Assembly (NCBI GenBank): GCA_902624455.1
Contig: CACNXQ010000001.1
Span: 1 to 64,000 of the forward strand
Source: an uncultured Pelagibacteraceae bacterium
GTDB lineage: Bacteria; Pseudomonadota; Alphaproteobacteria; Pelagibacterales; AG-422-B15
Reading direction: 5' to 3'
Length of the DNA: 64,000 bases
Position numbers and translations under genes: made by a program. The stretch's first letter is position 1, and every line of letters begins with the position of its first letter. The notes beneath the pieces are model-generated. The model was not told where the DNA came from. It made no database searches and worked only from the letters and a program-made list of their open reading frames with translations. Positions 49,971-59,760 of this stretch are shown here, one piece after another.

Positions 49971-50240
49971 TTATTTTCTCAATCCAAGTTTATCAATTAG
50001 TTTATCATACGAATCTTTTTTACTTCTCTTTAAGTAAGCCAATAGACTTCTTCTTTGATTAATTAAACGCATTAAACCTGTTTTTGAATGATTATCTTTA
50101 TTGTGGGATTGAAAATGTTCAGTTAAGTTTTCAATCCTTTGAGTTAATATTGCGATCTGTACTTCTGGTGAACCAGTATCAGTTTTAGATCTTGAATATT
50201 CTTCAATTAACTCTGTTTTTTTCTCTTTATCTATCGACAT
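49971..50240 (-). CDS. rpsO: 30S ribosomal protein S15
   Basis: An 89-residue ribosomal protein binding 16S rRNA early in 30S assembly. The typical KTDTGSPEVQIAILTQRIENL, HNKDNHSKTGLMRLINQRRS and final KLIDKLGLRK segments are intact. It sits between truB (9-bp gap) and pnp. No strong hairpin was seen in the 39 bp before pnp. Confidence 0.96.
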   Translation of the reverse strand: MSIDKEKKTELIEEYSRSKTDTGSPEVQIAILTQRIENLTEHFQSHNKDNHSKTGLMRLINQRRSLLAYLKRSKKDSYDKLIDKLGLRK

Positions 50241-50249
50241 CTCGTTTCC

Positions 50250-51137
50250 TTAATTTAGGTTAAAACCCCTTTTTGGACTCATAAGTCCTTTAATTATTTT
50301 TCCAACTCCTATTAAATTGCCATTTGCAAAAACTAGTAAGTTCTCTAAAGATAAATCTTTACTAAAAAATTTTATCTCTAAACCATTTTTAAAACGCATA
50401 CCATCTTGTGTTTTTAAATTTACTGCAGGGATGTCGTCCAGTACATCTTCAACAGGATGAATTGTTTTAAAATGATCGCCAATATGTACTAAATTGGATA
50501 ATTTATCTAGTAAAATAATATCTTTTTCACCAAACTTCCCTATTTCTGTTCGCCTCAATTTTGAGACATATGCATATGTATTTAGCCTTTTTGCAAGATC
50601 TCTAGCAAAAGACCTCACGTAGGTTCCAGAAGAGCAGGACATTAAAAAAGAGAAGGTGTGCTTTTTTTTGTTTTCAAAGCAGTCAATTGAATGTATTAGG
50701 ATTTTCTTTGCTTTAAGGTCAAAATTTTTATCTTTCCTTGCAAGTTTATACGCCCTGACTCCATTAACTTTAACCGCTGAGAATTTAGGGGGTATTTGCT
50801 CAATTTGACCTAAAAACTCTGGTAATACTTTTTTAATTTCTTCTAAATCAGGAATAAGATCAGAACTTTTTATTGTTTTGCCTTTTATATCATCTGTATC
50901 TTTTGACTCACCAAAAGTTATATCGAAATCATATGTTTTTTTAGAGTTAAAGTATTTTATACTCTTCGTAGCTTCACCAAGGGCAATAGCTAAAACACCT
51001 GTTGCAAATGGGTCGAGAGTTCCAGAATGACCTAACTTATTTATCTTAAGTATTTTTTTAACAATCTTTATAACATCAAATGAAGATATATCAGGTGGTT
51101 TATCGATAAAAATCCATCCATTTAGTTTTTTAATCAC
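50250..51137 (-). CDS. truB: tRNA pseudouridine(55) synthase TruB
   Basis: A 295-residue enzyme that makes pseudouridine 55 in the T-loop of tRNAs. N-terminal GWIFIDKPPDISSFDVIKIV, then GHSGTLDPFATGVLAIALGEATK with the catalytic aspartate, and SSGTYVRSFARDLAKRL are present. Starts at GTG 51137, overlapping rbfA by 8 bp. Confidence 0.95.
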   Translation of the reverse strand: MIKKLNGWIFIDKPPDISSFDVIKIVKKILKINKLGHSGTLDPFATGVLAIALGEATKSIKYFNSKKTYDFDITFGESKDTDDIKGKTIKSSDLIPDLEEIKKVLPEFLGQIEQIPPKFSAVKVNGVRAYKLARKDKNFDLKAKKILIHSIDCFENKKKHTFSFLMSCSSGTYVRSFARDLAKRLNTYAYVSKLRRTEIGKFGEKDIILLDKLSNLVHIGDHFKTIHPVEDVLDDIPAVNLKTQDGMRFKNGLEIKFFSKDLSLENLLVFANGNLIGVGKIIKGLMSPKRGFNLN

Positions 51138-51522
51138 TAATTTTCTTCAAATCGTTCTGTACTTTATCTGTCATTAGTAAATTATTTATCTTATCAAAAT
51201 TATCCATTGAGTCATCCAATCTGAATATAAGTTTAGGAGAAAATTTTAATTCAATTAATTTTACAACTTCTTTTGCAATAAAATCTTTAGACCGCTCAAT
51301 TCTATCAAGCACTTCTTCTTTGGATATTTTTTCGTAAGAAGATACATACACATATGCAATTTTTAAATCAGGAGACATTTCGAGCTTGATTACACTGAGT
51401 GGTATTTTAAAAAATGATGCTGTGGGAAAGTCATTTCTTATTAAGACTTCACTTACAGCTTTTTTAATGGTTTCACAAACTTTTAGATATCTGTTGTTAT
51501 TTTTTTTAATTTTTAATATCAC
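51130..51522 (-). CDS. rbfA: Ribosome-binding factor A
   Basis: A 130-residue 30S maturation factor with the KH-like pattern VIKLEMSPDLKIAYVYVS and the family C-terminus FSPKLIFRLDDSMDNFDKIN. It starts at GTG and overlaps infB by 4 bp and truB by 8 bp, so the three are tightly coupled. RimP, the factor that usually acts before it, is not in this cluster. Confidence 0.93.
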   Translation of the reverse strand: MILKIKKNNNRYLKVCETIKKAVSEVLIRNDFPTASFFKIPLSVIKLEMSPDLKIAYVYVSSYEKISKEEVLDRIERSKDFIAKEVVKLIELKFSPKLIFRLDDSMDNFDKINNLLMTDKVQNDLKKISD

Positions 51523-53921
51523 AGTGATTGTGCAATTTCTTCCACACTAAAGATTTCTATTTGGTCACCAACCTCAAATTCATTGAACTCCTTTAAACCA
51601 ATGCCACATTCAGTACCTGCCTTTACTTCATTGGCTTCATTTTTTTCCCTTTTAAGACTCGTGATATCTCCATCAAAAACAGTTTCGGAATTTCTCATGA
51701 CTCTTGCTTTAGAATTTTTATTTATACTTCCTTCCTGAACGATGCATCCAGCAATACTTCCTAATTTAGAAATTTTGAAAACCTTTAGAACTTCAGCTTT
51801 TCCAATAAAATTCTCTTTAAACGTAGGTTTTAATTTACCGCTAGCAAAATTTGAAACATATTCAATTAACTCGTAAATAATATTGAAATTTTGAATATTA
51901 ACCTTGCTTGTTTTAGCTTTTTGTTTAGCTTCTTTTGTCGTTGATGAATTAAATGATAGCAACAGAGCATTTGAAGCACTTGCGAGAGCAACATCACTCT
52001 CATTTATAAAACCAACACCTGAGTGAATTACTTTAATGTTGATTTTTTCACTTTGTATATTTTCAATTTGATTAACTATAGCTTCAGCTGATCCCTTGGC
52101 ATCTGATTTTACAACAACTTCTAAAATTTCTTTATTTTGGTTAATCATGCCAAAAGAGTTGTTTTCGTCAAAACTTTGTGCTCTTTTTGATGATTTGATA
52201 TTTTGTTTCTTCTGGCTTCTTAAATCACATAATTCTCGTGCTTTTTCTTCATTGTCAACAGTAACAAAACTGTCACCAGCTTCTGGTGGGTTGTTAAGAC
52301 CTAGAACCTGCACTGGCATTGAAGCCTTAGCTTCTTTTAAGTTATTACCTTTGTCATCAAGTATAGCTCTTACTTTTCCATATGCACTGCCAGCAACAGC
52401 AATATCTCCAATACTTAATTTTCCATTTGTGACTATTATATTGCTTACTGGTCCCCTGCCTTTATCAATAAATGCCTCAACAATAGTGGCTTCAGCAAAA
52501 GTTTCATTATTAGTTTTTAACTCCGATAATTCAGATTGTAGTATTATAGACTCCAAAAGTTTGTCGATATTTTCTCCCGTTTCAGCTGATAATTCAATAC
52601 ACTGTATTTCACCAGAAAGATCTTCAACAATTAAATCTTCTGATAAAAGCTGTTCTTTTACCTTATGTGGTTGCGCGTCTTGTTTGTCACATTTATTTAT
52701 TGCGACAATGATTGGAACGTTCGCTGACTTAGCATGAGATATTGCTTCTTTTGTTTGTGGCATTACTCCGTCGTCAGCAGCAACAATTAATACAACTATA
52801 TCTGTAACATTTGCACCCCTTTCTCTCATCTCAGTGAATGCTGCGTGACCTGGAGTATCAATGAAAGTTATTTTATTATCGTTATTATATAGAACTTCAT
52901 AAGCTCCAATGTGTTGTGTGATACCCCCACTTTCTCCAGAGACAACGTTGGTGTTTCTTATTTTATCCAATAAAGAAGTTTTACCATGATCAACATGACC
53001 CATTATTGTGACGATGGGTGATCTAGAATCATTTTTTTCCGCGAGATTATCCTTTGATATTAAATCTTTTTCGACAGCATCAAGATTCTCACGCTTAAAA
53101 TTATGTCCAAATTCAGTGACTAAAAGCTCGGCAGTGTCGGCATCGAGAGATTCATTTATGGTAGCCATCATGCCCATTTTCATTAGTGACTTGATAACAT
53201 CACCTGATTTTTCAGCCATACGTATAGCAAGTTCTTTAACAGTTATACTTTCAGGAATATAAACGTCTCTTACCAACTTTTTAGTGCTTTCGCCTTCATT
53301 TTTAATTTTTTTAGTTTTCTGTTTAGCTCTTTTATAAGCAGCTAAGCTTCTTGTTCTTTCATCATTGTCACTTAAGGCTGTAACAATTGTAACTTTTCGT
53401 TCTCTAATTTTTTTTCTACCAAAATTAACTTGAGGCTTTTTTTTCTCACTAAAATCATTTTCTTCATCTGCCTGTTTTCTTTTAAAGCTATCTTTAGTTA
53501 TATCTTTTGTAGTATTGATGTTGTTTTGAATTTCTTGTTTTTCTTCATTGGTAGGCTTTTGAGTTTCTTCTTGCTTTGATCCACGTATTTTATCAATTGC
53601 TTCAATCTTTTCTTCTTTTGTATCTGCTTCTAATAGTTTTTTTTGCTCAGCCTTAGAAAGAGGTTTAAGTACAACGCCTGATTTTTTTTGTTTTTGCTGA
53701 TTTTCTGAGGTATCTTTTGAAGTTAATTGTATACTTTCTTTATTTACAATGGCTTTGTCAGAGCTCTTTTTTGAAGTATCTGAAGTACGTTTAACTCTTT
53801 TTTTTTCTACAATTACAGTTTTACCAGCTTCAATTCCCCTAGATTGGGGGATAACTGGCTTAGATCCAAGCTTAAGACTAAGCGTTTTTTTACCTTTAGT
53901 TTCTGTTTTCTTTTCTGACAT
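51519..53921 (-). CDS. infB: Translation initiation factor IF-2
   Basis: An 800-residue GTPase that brings initiator tRNA to the 30S subunit. The N-terminal 200 residues are low-complexity and rich in lysine and glutamate, with the KKTLSLKLG start common in alphaproteobacteria; an IF2_N domain follows (SITVKELAIRMAEKSGDVIK). G motifs GHVDHGKTSLLDKI, DTPGHAAF and NKCDK are intact, and C-terminal domains end at AQSL. It lies 18 bp after nusA; the small ylxR gene often found between is missing. Confidence 0.97.
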   Translation of the reverse strand: MSEKKTETKGKKTLSLKLGSKPVIPQSRGIEAGKTVIVEKKRVKRTSDTSKKSSDKAIVNKESIQLTSKDTSENQQKQKKSGVVLKPLSKAEQKKLLEADTKEEKIEAIDKIRGSKQEETQKPTNEEKQEIQNNINTTKDITKDSFKRKQADEENDFSEKKKPQVNFGRKKIRERKVTIVTALSDNDERTRSLAAYKRAKQKTKKIKNEGESTKKLVRDVYIPESITVKELAIRMAEKSGDVIKSLMKMGMMATINESLDADTAELLVTEFGHNFKRENLDAVEKDLISKDNLAEKNDSRSPIVTIMGHVDHGKTSLLDKIRNTNVVSGESGGITQHIGAYEVLYNNDNKITFIDTPGHAAFTEMRERGANVTDIVVLIVAADDGVMPQTKEAISHAKSANVPIIVAINKCDKQDAQPHKVKEQLLSEDLIVEDLSGEIQCIELSAETGENIDKLLESIILQSELSELKTNNETFAEATIVEAFIDKGRGPVSNIIVTNGKLSIGDIAVAGSAYGKVRAILDDKGNNLKEAKASMPVQVLGLNNPPEAGDSFVTVDNEEKARELCDLRSQKKQNIKSSKRAQSFDENNSFGMINQNKEILEVVVKSDAKGSAEAIVNQIENIQSEKINIKVIHSGVGFINESDVALASASNALLLSFNSSTTKEAKQKAKTSKVNIQNFNIIYELIEYVSNFASGKLKPTFKENFIGKAEVLKVFKISKLGSIAGCIVQEGSINKNSKARVMRNSETVFDGDITSLKREKNEANEVKAGTECGIGLKEFNEFEVGDQIEIFSVEEIAQSL

Positions 53922-53939
53922 AAAAACAATTTCATACGG

Positions 53940-55475
53940 TTAATCTAACCATATCTTGCGTGCCTCCATTATCAATTGATCACCTTCATCTTTTGATATG
54001 TTAAAATTCTCCAAAAGACCTTTTACTCTAGAATTTTTATCATTTTTGTCTTCTTGATAACCCAATAAATCATCAGTCGTCAGACCTGCAAAATCATCGA
54101 GATTTCTGATATCATTTTCAGCTAAAGCTACAAGCATCGCCCTTGAAAGGGGTTTGAATTCCATTAAGTCCTGCGAAACATTCATTTCTGTAAGTTTTTT
54201 ATTATTTTCTATTTCCTTATCAGATAAATATTTATTTGATCGATCTACCAATTCATTAACAATATCCTCATCAAATCCCTCTATCGATAATAATTCTGAT
54301 TTATCAGTTTCAATTATCTCTTCAATTGTACTAAAGCCTTCACTTACTAAAAGTTGCGCAAGTGTTTCATCAACGTCTAAAGACTCTATGAAAATGTTAG
54401 TTTTAATCAGAAAATCTTCTTGTCTTTTTGAAGACTCCTCATCTTCAGTCAGTATATCTATTTCGTATCCAGTTAATTCTGTTGCAAGCTTAACATTTTG
54501 TCCTCGTCTTCCAATTGCTAGACTCAAATGCTCTTCAGAGACTACGACCTCGATCTTACTTTGATCTTCGTCAAGCACAACTTTAAGGACTTCAGCAGGT
54601 GACAAAGAAGATATTGCAAGGTTCGCAACATTGGATGACCAATTTATAATATCTATTTTTTCACCCTGTAGTTCATTCACAACAGCCTGTACTCTGCTAC
54701 CTCTCATTCCAACACAAGCTCCAACAGGGTCTATACCACTATCTTCGGTAAAAACAGCTATCTTAGCTCTGCTACCTGGATCTCTTGCAACACTTTTTAT
54801 TTGAATTATACCGTCATAAATTTCTGGCACTTCCTGAGTAAACAACATAGCCATGAATTGTGGATGAGATCTTGATAAAAATATTTGAGGTCCTTTAGTT
54901 TCTGATCTTACTTCATAAATATAAGCTCTAACTCTATCTCCATTTCTAAGATTTTCTCTCGGAATTGTCTGGTCTTTTCTAATTACACCTTCCGCCTTGC
55001 CTAAGTCTAAAATCACATTTCCAAACTCAGTTCTTTTTACAATTCCGTTAACTATTTCTCCAACACGGTCTTTATATTCGTTATATTGGCGCTCTCTCTC
55101 AGCCTCTCTGACTTTAGAGTTAATAACCTGTTTCGCAGCTTGAGCTGCAATTCTTCCAAAATCCATAGGGGGAAGTGGGTCAAGCAGTTCATCTCCAATT
55201 TGAGCTGCGCCATTTATTTTCTTTGCAGCTTTCAAATTTATTTCAAGAAACTTATTTTTTACCTCATCAACAACAAGCATTTTTCTTGAAATTGAGATAT
55301 CACCGTTTTCTTGATTGATCTCAACAATTACTTCATTTTCTTCACCATAATTGCTTTTTGCAGCTTTTGAGATTGCTTCTTCAAGAGCGGAAATAACGAT
55401 TTCCTTTCCTATCATTTTCTCCTGAGCAATTGTCTCAGCAATTCTAAGAATTTCTATTTTGTTTGCGCTTACCAT
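53940..55475 (-). CDS. nusA: Transcription termination/antitermination factor NusA
   Basis: A 511-residue RNA polymerase partner controlling pausing, termination and rRNA antitermination. N-terminal domain (VIVEINQENGDISISRKMLV), S1 domain (GEIVNGIVKRTEFGNVILDL), KH1 and KH2 (CVGMRGSRVQAVVNELQGEK; LAIGRRGQNVKLATELTGYE), and C-terminal helix-hairpin repeats (LVSEGFSTIEEIIE; SIEGFDEDIVNELVDR; DDFAGLTTDDLLGY). The start is supported by AAGGA five bases upstream. A strong terminator hairpin stands immediately before that site, and rimP does not precede the gene. Confidence 0.96.
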   Translation of the reverse strand: MVSANKIEILRIAETIAQEKMIGKEIVISALEEAISKAAKSNYGEENEVIVEINQENGDISISRKMLVVDEVKNKFLEINLKAAKKINGAAQIGDELLDPLPPMDFGRIAAQAAKQVINSKVREAERERQYNEYKDRVGEIVNGIVKRTEFGNVILDLGKAEGVIRKDQTIPRENLRNGDRVRAYIYEVRSETKGPQIFLSRSHPQFMAMLFTQEVPEIYDGIIQIKSVARDPGSRAKIAVFTEDSGIDPVGACVGMRGSRVQAVVNELQGEKIDIINWSSNVANLAISSLSPAEVLKVVLDEDQSKIEVVVSEEHLSLAIGRRGQNVKLATELTGYEIDILTEDEESSKRQEDFLIKTNIFIESLDVDETLAQLLVSEGFSTIEEIIETDKSELLSIEGFDEDIVNELVDRSNKYLSDKEIENNKKLTEMNVSQDLMEFKPLSRAMLVALAENDIRNLDDFAGLTTDDLLGYQEDKNDKNSRVKGLLENFNISKDEGDQLIMEARKIWLD

Positions 55476-55528
55476 TTAGTTCCTTGTAAAAAAAAAGTGG
55501 GTTTAACCCACTTTTGATAGATTACCAT
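55469..55528 (-). CDS. Possible 19-codon leader reading frame before nusA
   Basis: An ATG at 55528 opens a frame through the terminator hairpin and stops at TAA 55469-55471, overlapping the nusA start. The translation is MVIYQKWVKPTFFLQGTKW. No good ribosome binding site precedes it. If translated, ribosomes would open the hairpin, which would favour read-through. It may equally be chance. Confidence 0.2.
   Translation of the reverse strand: MVIYQKWVKPTFFLQGTKW
55488..55515 (-). terminator. Intrinsic terminator in the nusA leader
   Basis: On the minus strand a perfect stem AAAAGTGGGT / ACCCACTTTT closes on a 3-base loop and is followed by an unbroken run of U (55496-55488). The U run ends 12 bases before the nusA ATG. 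It can end trmB/metK transcripts, and because no promoter fits between it and nusA it must also be read through to express nusA-infB. Confidence 0.85.
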
Positions 55529-55542
55529 TTAATATTACACTT

Positions 55543-55571
55543 TCTATACACCTCTAAAATTTATAAATCAA
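55543..55571 (-). promoter_or_regulatory. Candidate nusA operon promoter
   Basis: On the minus strand TTGATT (55571-55566) and TATAGA (55548-55543) are separated by 17 bases. Transcription would start near 55536 and meet the terminator hairpin within about 20 bases. Confidence 0.45.
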
Positions 55572-55600
55572 GCATGTAAAAAGTTATTTATATCAATAGT

Positions 55601-56314
55601 TTAGTTCTTGGAAATGTGAATTTTATATATTTTTTTTTTATTAGCTATTGCTTTTCTTTGATAATTCGTAGACCCATATAAAGGATCTTCTGCTTTCATT
55701 TCTTGTATTTGAATAAAGTCAAAACTGCCTGAGTTGAGAGTTATCAATAATTCAATCTGATTAAGGTAACTATCAGAGTCAGTTGTGATTGTTATAGATC
55801 CCTCTTTTTTGAGAGTTCTATAAATTTTTATTATATTTTCCCTGTTTAATAGTCGTCTTTTATGATGACGTTTTTTTTCCCATGGATCAGGGTTTAAAAT
55901 ATAATAATTATCAATTGTTCCTGGCTTAATTATATCTAATAAAAAAGAGAAATTTAATTGACTTAAATTTACATTTTTTAAGTCATTATTTTTTATCTCG
56001 TTTAAAACATTTATAATACCATTTACAAATACTTCTGATCCTAAGTAAAAAAAATCAGGATTTAACTTAGCCTGCTTAATTAAATTTTCTCCATTTCCAA
56101 AACCGACTTCAATAATAGTTTTTTTAAGGTTGTGTTTATTTTTTAAATCGAAATCACTTTTTTTTGATTCTAAGTATTGGATGATCTCATCATCAAATGA
56201 ATATTGATAAAAAAGTTTTTTATATAATTCAACTTTTGTCGGTGACAGTTTTTTTGATATTCTACGACCTTGAAAGCGGTAATATTTTGCAAAATCAATT
56301 TTTTTAAAAAACAA
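55601..56314 (-). CDS. trmB: tRNA (guanine-N7)-methyltransferase TrmB
   Basis: A 237-residue SAM-dependent methyltransferase forming m7G46 in tRNA. SAM-binding IIEVGFGNGENLIKQA near residue 65, NPDPWEKKRHHKRRLLN and late TTDSDSYLNQI are diagnostic. It starts at TTG 56314, 3 bp after metK. The intrinsic terminator at 55488-55515 lies about 85 bp beyond its stop codon. Confidence 0.92.
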   Translation of the reverse strand: MFFKKIDFAKYYRFQGRRISKKLSPTKVELYKKLFYQYSFDDEIIQYLESKKSDFDLKNKHNLKKTIIEVGFGNGENLIKQAKLNPDFFYLGSEVFVNGIINVLNEIKNNDLKNVNLSQLNFSFLLDIIKPGTIDNYYILNPDPWEKKRHHKRRLLNRENIIKIYRTLKKEGSITITTDSDSYLNQIELLITLNSGSFDFIQIQEMKAEDPLYGSTNYQRKAIANKKKIYKIHISKN

Positions 56315-56317
56315 CTA

Positions 56318-57481
56318 TCAAATATTTTTTAATTGATCAGCTAAATCAGTTCTTTCCCATGAAAACGATCCATCGTTTTCATGTTGTCTTCCAAAATGAC
56401 CATAAGCCGCAGAACTTTTATAAATTGGTTTGTGAAGCTCTAAATGATCTCTAATTCCTCTTGGTGTCAAATCTACAATGCTATTAATTTTTTTTATTAA
56501 AGTTTCATTATCGACTCTTCCTGTACCGTGAGTATTTATATAAAAAGATAATGGTCTCGATACACCGATCGCATAAGCAAGCTGGATTGTACAGTTTTCT
56601 GCCAAGTCAGCTGCAACTACATTTTTGGCAATATATCTCGCAATATAAGCTGCCGATCTATCAACTTTTGTTGGATCCTTACCAGAAAAAGCTCCACCGC
56701 CATGTGGTGCTGCACCACCGTAGGTATCAACAATAATTTTTCTCCCAGTCAGTCCAGTATCACCATCAGGGCCGCCTGTTTCAAATCTTCCAGTAGGATT
56801 TATGTGAAACTTTGTATCCTGAAGCCACTCATCTGGAAGGGCTTCTTTTATAAATGGCGTAACAATTTCTTCTACATCAGATAGTTCTAGTTCTTTATCG
56901 TGCTGAGTAGAAACAACTACCTCAGTACAATTTATAGGCTTTGAGCCTTCATACTGTAATGTAACTTGGCTTTTTGAGTCTGGTTGTATGCCAGGAATTG
57001 TCTTTTCTTTTCTAGCTTTTGCTAAATTTTGCAAAATTAAGTGTGAATAATAAATAGGAGCAGGCATGAGTACTGGAGTTTCTTTGCAAGCATAACCAAA
57101 CATAATCCCTTGATCACCAGCGCCTTGATCTTTATTATCTTTTGCGTCAACACCCATAGCGATATCACTAGATTGTCCATGCACAAATGATGTAAAATTA
57201 AAATTTTCCCAATGAAACTTTTCTTGTTCGTATCCAATCCATTTAACTGCTTCTCTAGCTAATTTTTCATAATTACATTCAAAGCCCTCTGGACCCCTGA
57301 CCTCACCAGATACAACAACTTGATTGGTAGTTACAAGAGTTTCGAGTGCCACACGATTATTTTCTGGTTCGGATTGCGATAAAAAATCGTCGACTATGTA
57401 GTCAGATATGATATCACACACTTTATCTGGATGACCTTCTGATACTGACTCACTAGTAAATAAATATTTTTTGTCTGTCAT
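56318..57481 (-). CDS. metK: S-adenosylmethionine synthetase
   Basis: A 387-residue enzyme making SAM from methionine and ATP. I chose ATG 57481 ([20 protein letters not shown]) rather than an upstream in-frame start at 57520 that would overlap lnt. Signatures: [30 protein letters not shown] and [20 protein letters not shown]. One base separates it from the lnt stop. I saw no SAM riboswitch. It supplies SAM for TrmB, UbiE and MiaB, which are also in this window. Confidence 0.96.
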   Translation of the reverse strand: MTDKKYLFTSESVSEGHPDKVCDIISDYIVDDFLSQSEPENNRVALETLVTTNQVVVSGEVRGPEGFECNYEKLAREAVKWIGYEQEKFHWENFNFTSFVHGQSSDIAMGVDAKDNKDQGAGDQGIMFGYACKETPVLMPAPIYYSHLILQNLAKARKEKTIPGIQPDSKSQVTLQYEGSKPINCTEVVVSTQHDKELELSDVEEIVTPFIKEALPDEWLQDTKFHINPTGRFETGGPDGDTGLTGRKIIVDTYGGAAPHGGGAFSGKDPTKVDRSAAYIARYIAKNVVAADLAENCTIQLAYAIGVSRPLSFYINTHGTGRVDNETLIKKINSIVDLTPRGIRDHLELHKPIYKSSAAYGHFGRQHENDGSFSWERTDLADQLKNI

Positions 57482-57482
57482 A

Positions 57483-58919
57483 CTAATTATTTCGGTTGAT
57501 AATTGAATTAGCATAACCAATAACTAAAAATATGACTATTAAAAAATAAACAAATGACTCACCATATTTTGTATAAGCAGTTTGACTGAGTTTTTTTGGT
57601 ACCTTAACATCTAGATAGGCAATATGATCTGACTCAATCACGTGATTAACTTTACCAATTGGATTAACTAAAGCTGAAATACCTTTATTGGCCGATCTAA
57701 TAAGTGATATTCCGTGTTCAATTGATCTAAACCTGGTATGTGTGAAATGTTGTTGGGGCCCTGTACCTTCGCCGAACCATGCATCATTAGATATATTTAT
57801 GATAAGTTCTGTTTCTTTTTTTAGGGATTTCCTAACAAAATTTGGAAAAACAGACTCATAACAAATTAAAGGTAAAAAATTATCAACAAAATCTTGTTGT
57901 TCTTTACCACTTCTCATTGACCCCATAAATATAAGATTTTTTAAACCTAATATTTCTAATTGTCTTTCGTAAGGTATGTATTCACCAAAAGGAACTAACT
58001 TTTTTTTGTCGTAAATTTTATTACTGAAACCTATTGAATTAAAGTAATTGCCGTTTTCCTCTCTTATATGTCCAACAAACCAATTTGAGTTTCTTTCATT
58101 ATACATACCGAAAGCGGTTTCAGGAAAAATAGTAATTAGATCAGAAGATCCGTTTGATACCATTTTTTCTATATTTTCTTTTTTCCATTTTTCTTTTTGG
58201 TCAAAGTTTGTATGAACAATTCTGTATTGATTATCATGGTAGCTGTTAGAATAATTTTTAATTCTCATATGACCATAAGAAAATAAAAGTATCAAAATTA
58301 GAGTTGATATAATTAAAAAAATAAAATTTTCTTTCTTGATAAATGATAATCCAATTAAAGCAGAACATAAAATTGTTAGGAAGCTTAAACCATATACTCC
58401 TATTACAGAAACAATCTGGACAAATTGAATAGACCACGACCATGTGTATGCAATTAGTCCCCAAGGGAATCCCGTGAAAAGAAAACTACGCAATAGTTCA
58501 AAGATTATCCATGAAGAGGTAAAAAATAAGACTCTGAGTTTTGAATTATTCCAATGAAGTGAATTGTACATTTGCATTACTCCATAGAATAACGCCAGTA
58601 CTGCTGGCAATAAAATTAACGGTATAGGTGTAAGAAAAGCTAATTCTTCATTAAATTCTGATATCGAGTTTGAAATCCAGTAAATACTTGTTAAAAAAAA
58701 ACTGAATCCAAAAATAAATCCCGTGATAAAAAAAAATTTTAAACTTTTTTTATAATTTTTATATATGTAATCATTTTTTAAAAAAAAGAATGTAATAATA
58801 AGGATTGGAAGAAATGGAATATTATACGGATCAAAACTCAAAGCCAGGAGTAAACCTAGAATGGAAGGTATTATAAATAATAGAGTTATATTCTTAAATG
58901 GAACATTAACACTATTCAT
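57483..58919 (-). CDS. lnt: Apolipoprotein N-acyltransferase
   Basis: A 478-residue inner-membrane enzyme that adds the third acyl chain to lipoproteins. N-terminal membrane helices, then a nitrilase-type periplasmic domain with catalytic glutamate in [11 protein letters not shown], lysine in [13 protein letters not shown] and cysteine in [10 protein letters not shown]; a last helix near the C-terminus. It overlaps corC by 8 bp. Its substrates include the alkyl-sulfatase-like lipoprotein here, by inference. Confidence 0.95.
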   Translation of the reverse strand: MNSVNVPFKNITLLFIIPSILGLLLALSFDPYNIPFLPILIITFFFLKNDYIYKNYKKSLKFFFITGFIFGFSFFLTSIYWISNSISEFNEELAFLTPIPLILLPAVLALFYGVMQMYNSLHWNNSKLRVLFFTSSWIIFELLRSFLFTGFPWGLIAYTWSWSIQFVQIVSVIGVYGLSFLTILCSALIGLSFIKKENFIFLIISTLILILLFSYGHMRIKNYSNSYHDNQYRIVHTNFDQKEKWKKENIEKMVSNGSSDLITIFPETAFGMYNERNSNWFVGHIREENGNYFNSIGFSNKIYDKKKLVPFGEYIPYERQLEILGLKNLIFMGSMRSGKEQQDFVDNFLPLICYESVFPNFVRKSLKKETELIINISNDAWFGEGTGPQQHFTHTRFRSIEHGISLIRSANKGISALVNPIGKVNHVIESDHIAYLDVKVPKKLSQTAYTKYGESFVYFLIVIFLVIGYANSIINRNN

Positions 58920-59760
58920 TCAATTTTCTTGGTATTCTTATCGTTATAAGCTTTATCTTTTTTGGATCAGCGTCTTTGATTTCAAATGTTATACCAGAAT
59001 CATGTTTTATCACTTCGCCTCTCTGTGGGACTCTTCCAGCAAGAGCAAATACAAGTCCACCAAGGGTTTCTATGTCGTCATTTTTTGGATCACTATTTAT
59101 GTTTGTTTTTATAATTTTTTCTAGCTCATCCACTTCTAAACGTGCGCTTGCCTCATAGGTATAATTTGATGTTTTAAGAAGCATTGGTAAAGTATCCTTG
59201 TCATGTTCATCTTCTATCTCACCTGTTATTTCCTCAATTACATCCTCAATAGTAATTAAACCGTCTGTACAACCATACTCATCAATCACAATTCCCATGT
59301 GTAGTCTCGTAAGTTGCATCTTTATTAATAAGTCTAAGACTGGCATTGACTGAGGCATCTCCAAAACATCACGTTTAATTGCTTTGAGAAAACCTTCTTT
59401 ATATTCTTTATTTTCATTTTGATATTTCACAAGATCCTTTATGTGTATCATACCAATTATATTGTCTAAGTTGCCCTCATAAACTGGAACTCTAGAATGA
59501 GACTCTTTTATAAATGCATCTAAAACTTTTTCGAAATTATCATTGATTTCTACAGCTCTTATATCGGCTCTTGGTATCATAATATCGTTAGATTTGATTT
59601 GATCAATTTTGAGTATGTTTAAAAGCATCAAACGTTCTTGTTTTGTAATACTTTCAGTTCCTTTTTGTGCAGACTCTAATACAGTTTCTAAATCTTCTTT
59701 AAGAGAAATATCTCGATTTTTCTTAAATGGAATAATTTTTGAAATAATTTTGTTTAACAT
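58912..59760 (-). CDS. corC: CorC/HlyC-type CBS-domain protein
   Basis: A 282-residue soluble protein with two CBS domains (IMIPRADIRAVEIND; MPVLDLLIKMQLTRLHMGIV) and a C-terminal CorC_HlyC domain (DDIETLGGLVFALAGRVPQRGE). The DUF21 membrane domain of the longer relatives is absent, so this is the CorC form linked to magnesium/cobalt homeostasis; the exact role is uncertain. It sits between ybeY and lnt, as in many proteobacteria. Confidence 0.9.
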   Translation of the reverse strand: MLNKIISKIIPFKKNRDISLKEDLETVLESAQKGTESITKQERLMLLNILKIDQIKSNDIMIPRADIRAVEINDNFEKVLDAFIKESHSRVPVYEGNLDNIIGMIHIKDLVKYQNENKEYKEGFLKAIKRDVLEMPQSMPVLDLLIKMQLTRLHMGIVIDEYGCTDGLITIEDVIEEITGEIEDEHDKDTLPMLLKTSNYTYEASARLEVDELEKIIKTNINSDPKNDDIETLGGLVFALAGRVPQRGEVIKHDSGITFEIKDADPKKIKLITIRIPRKLNE

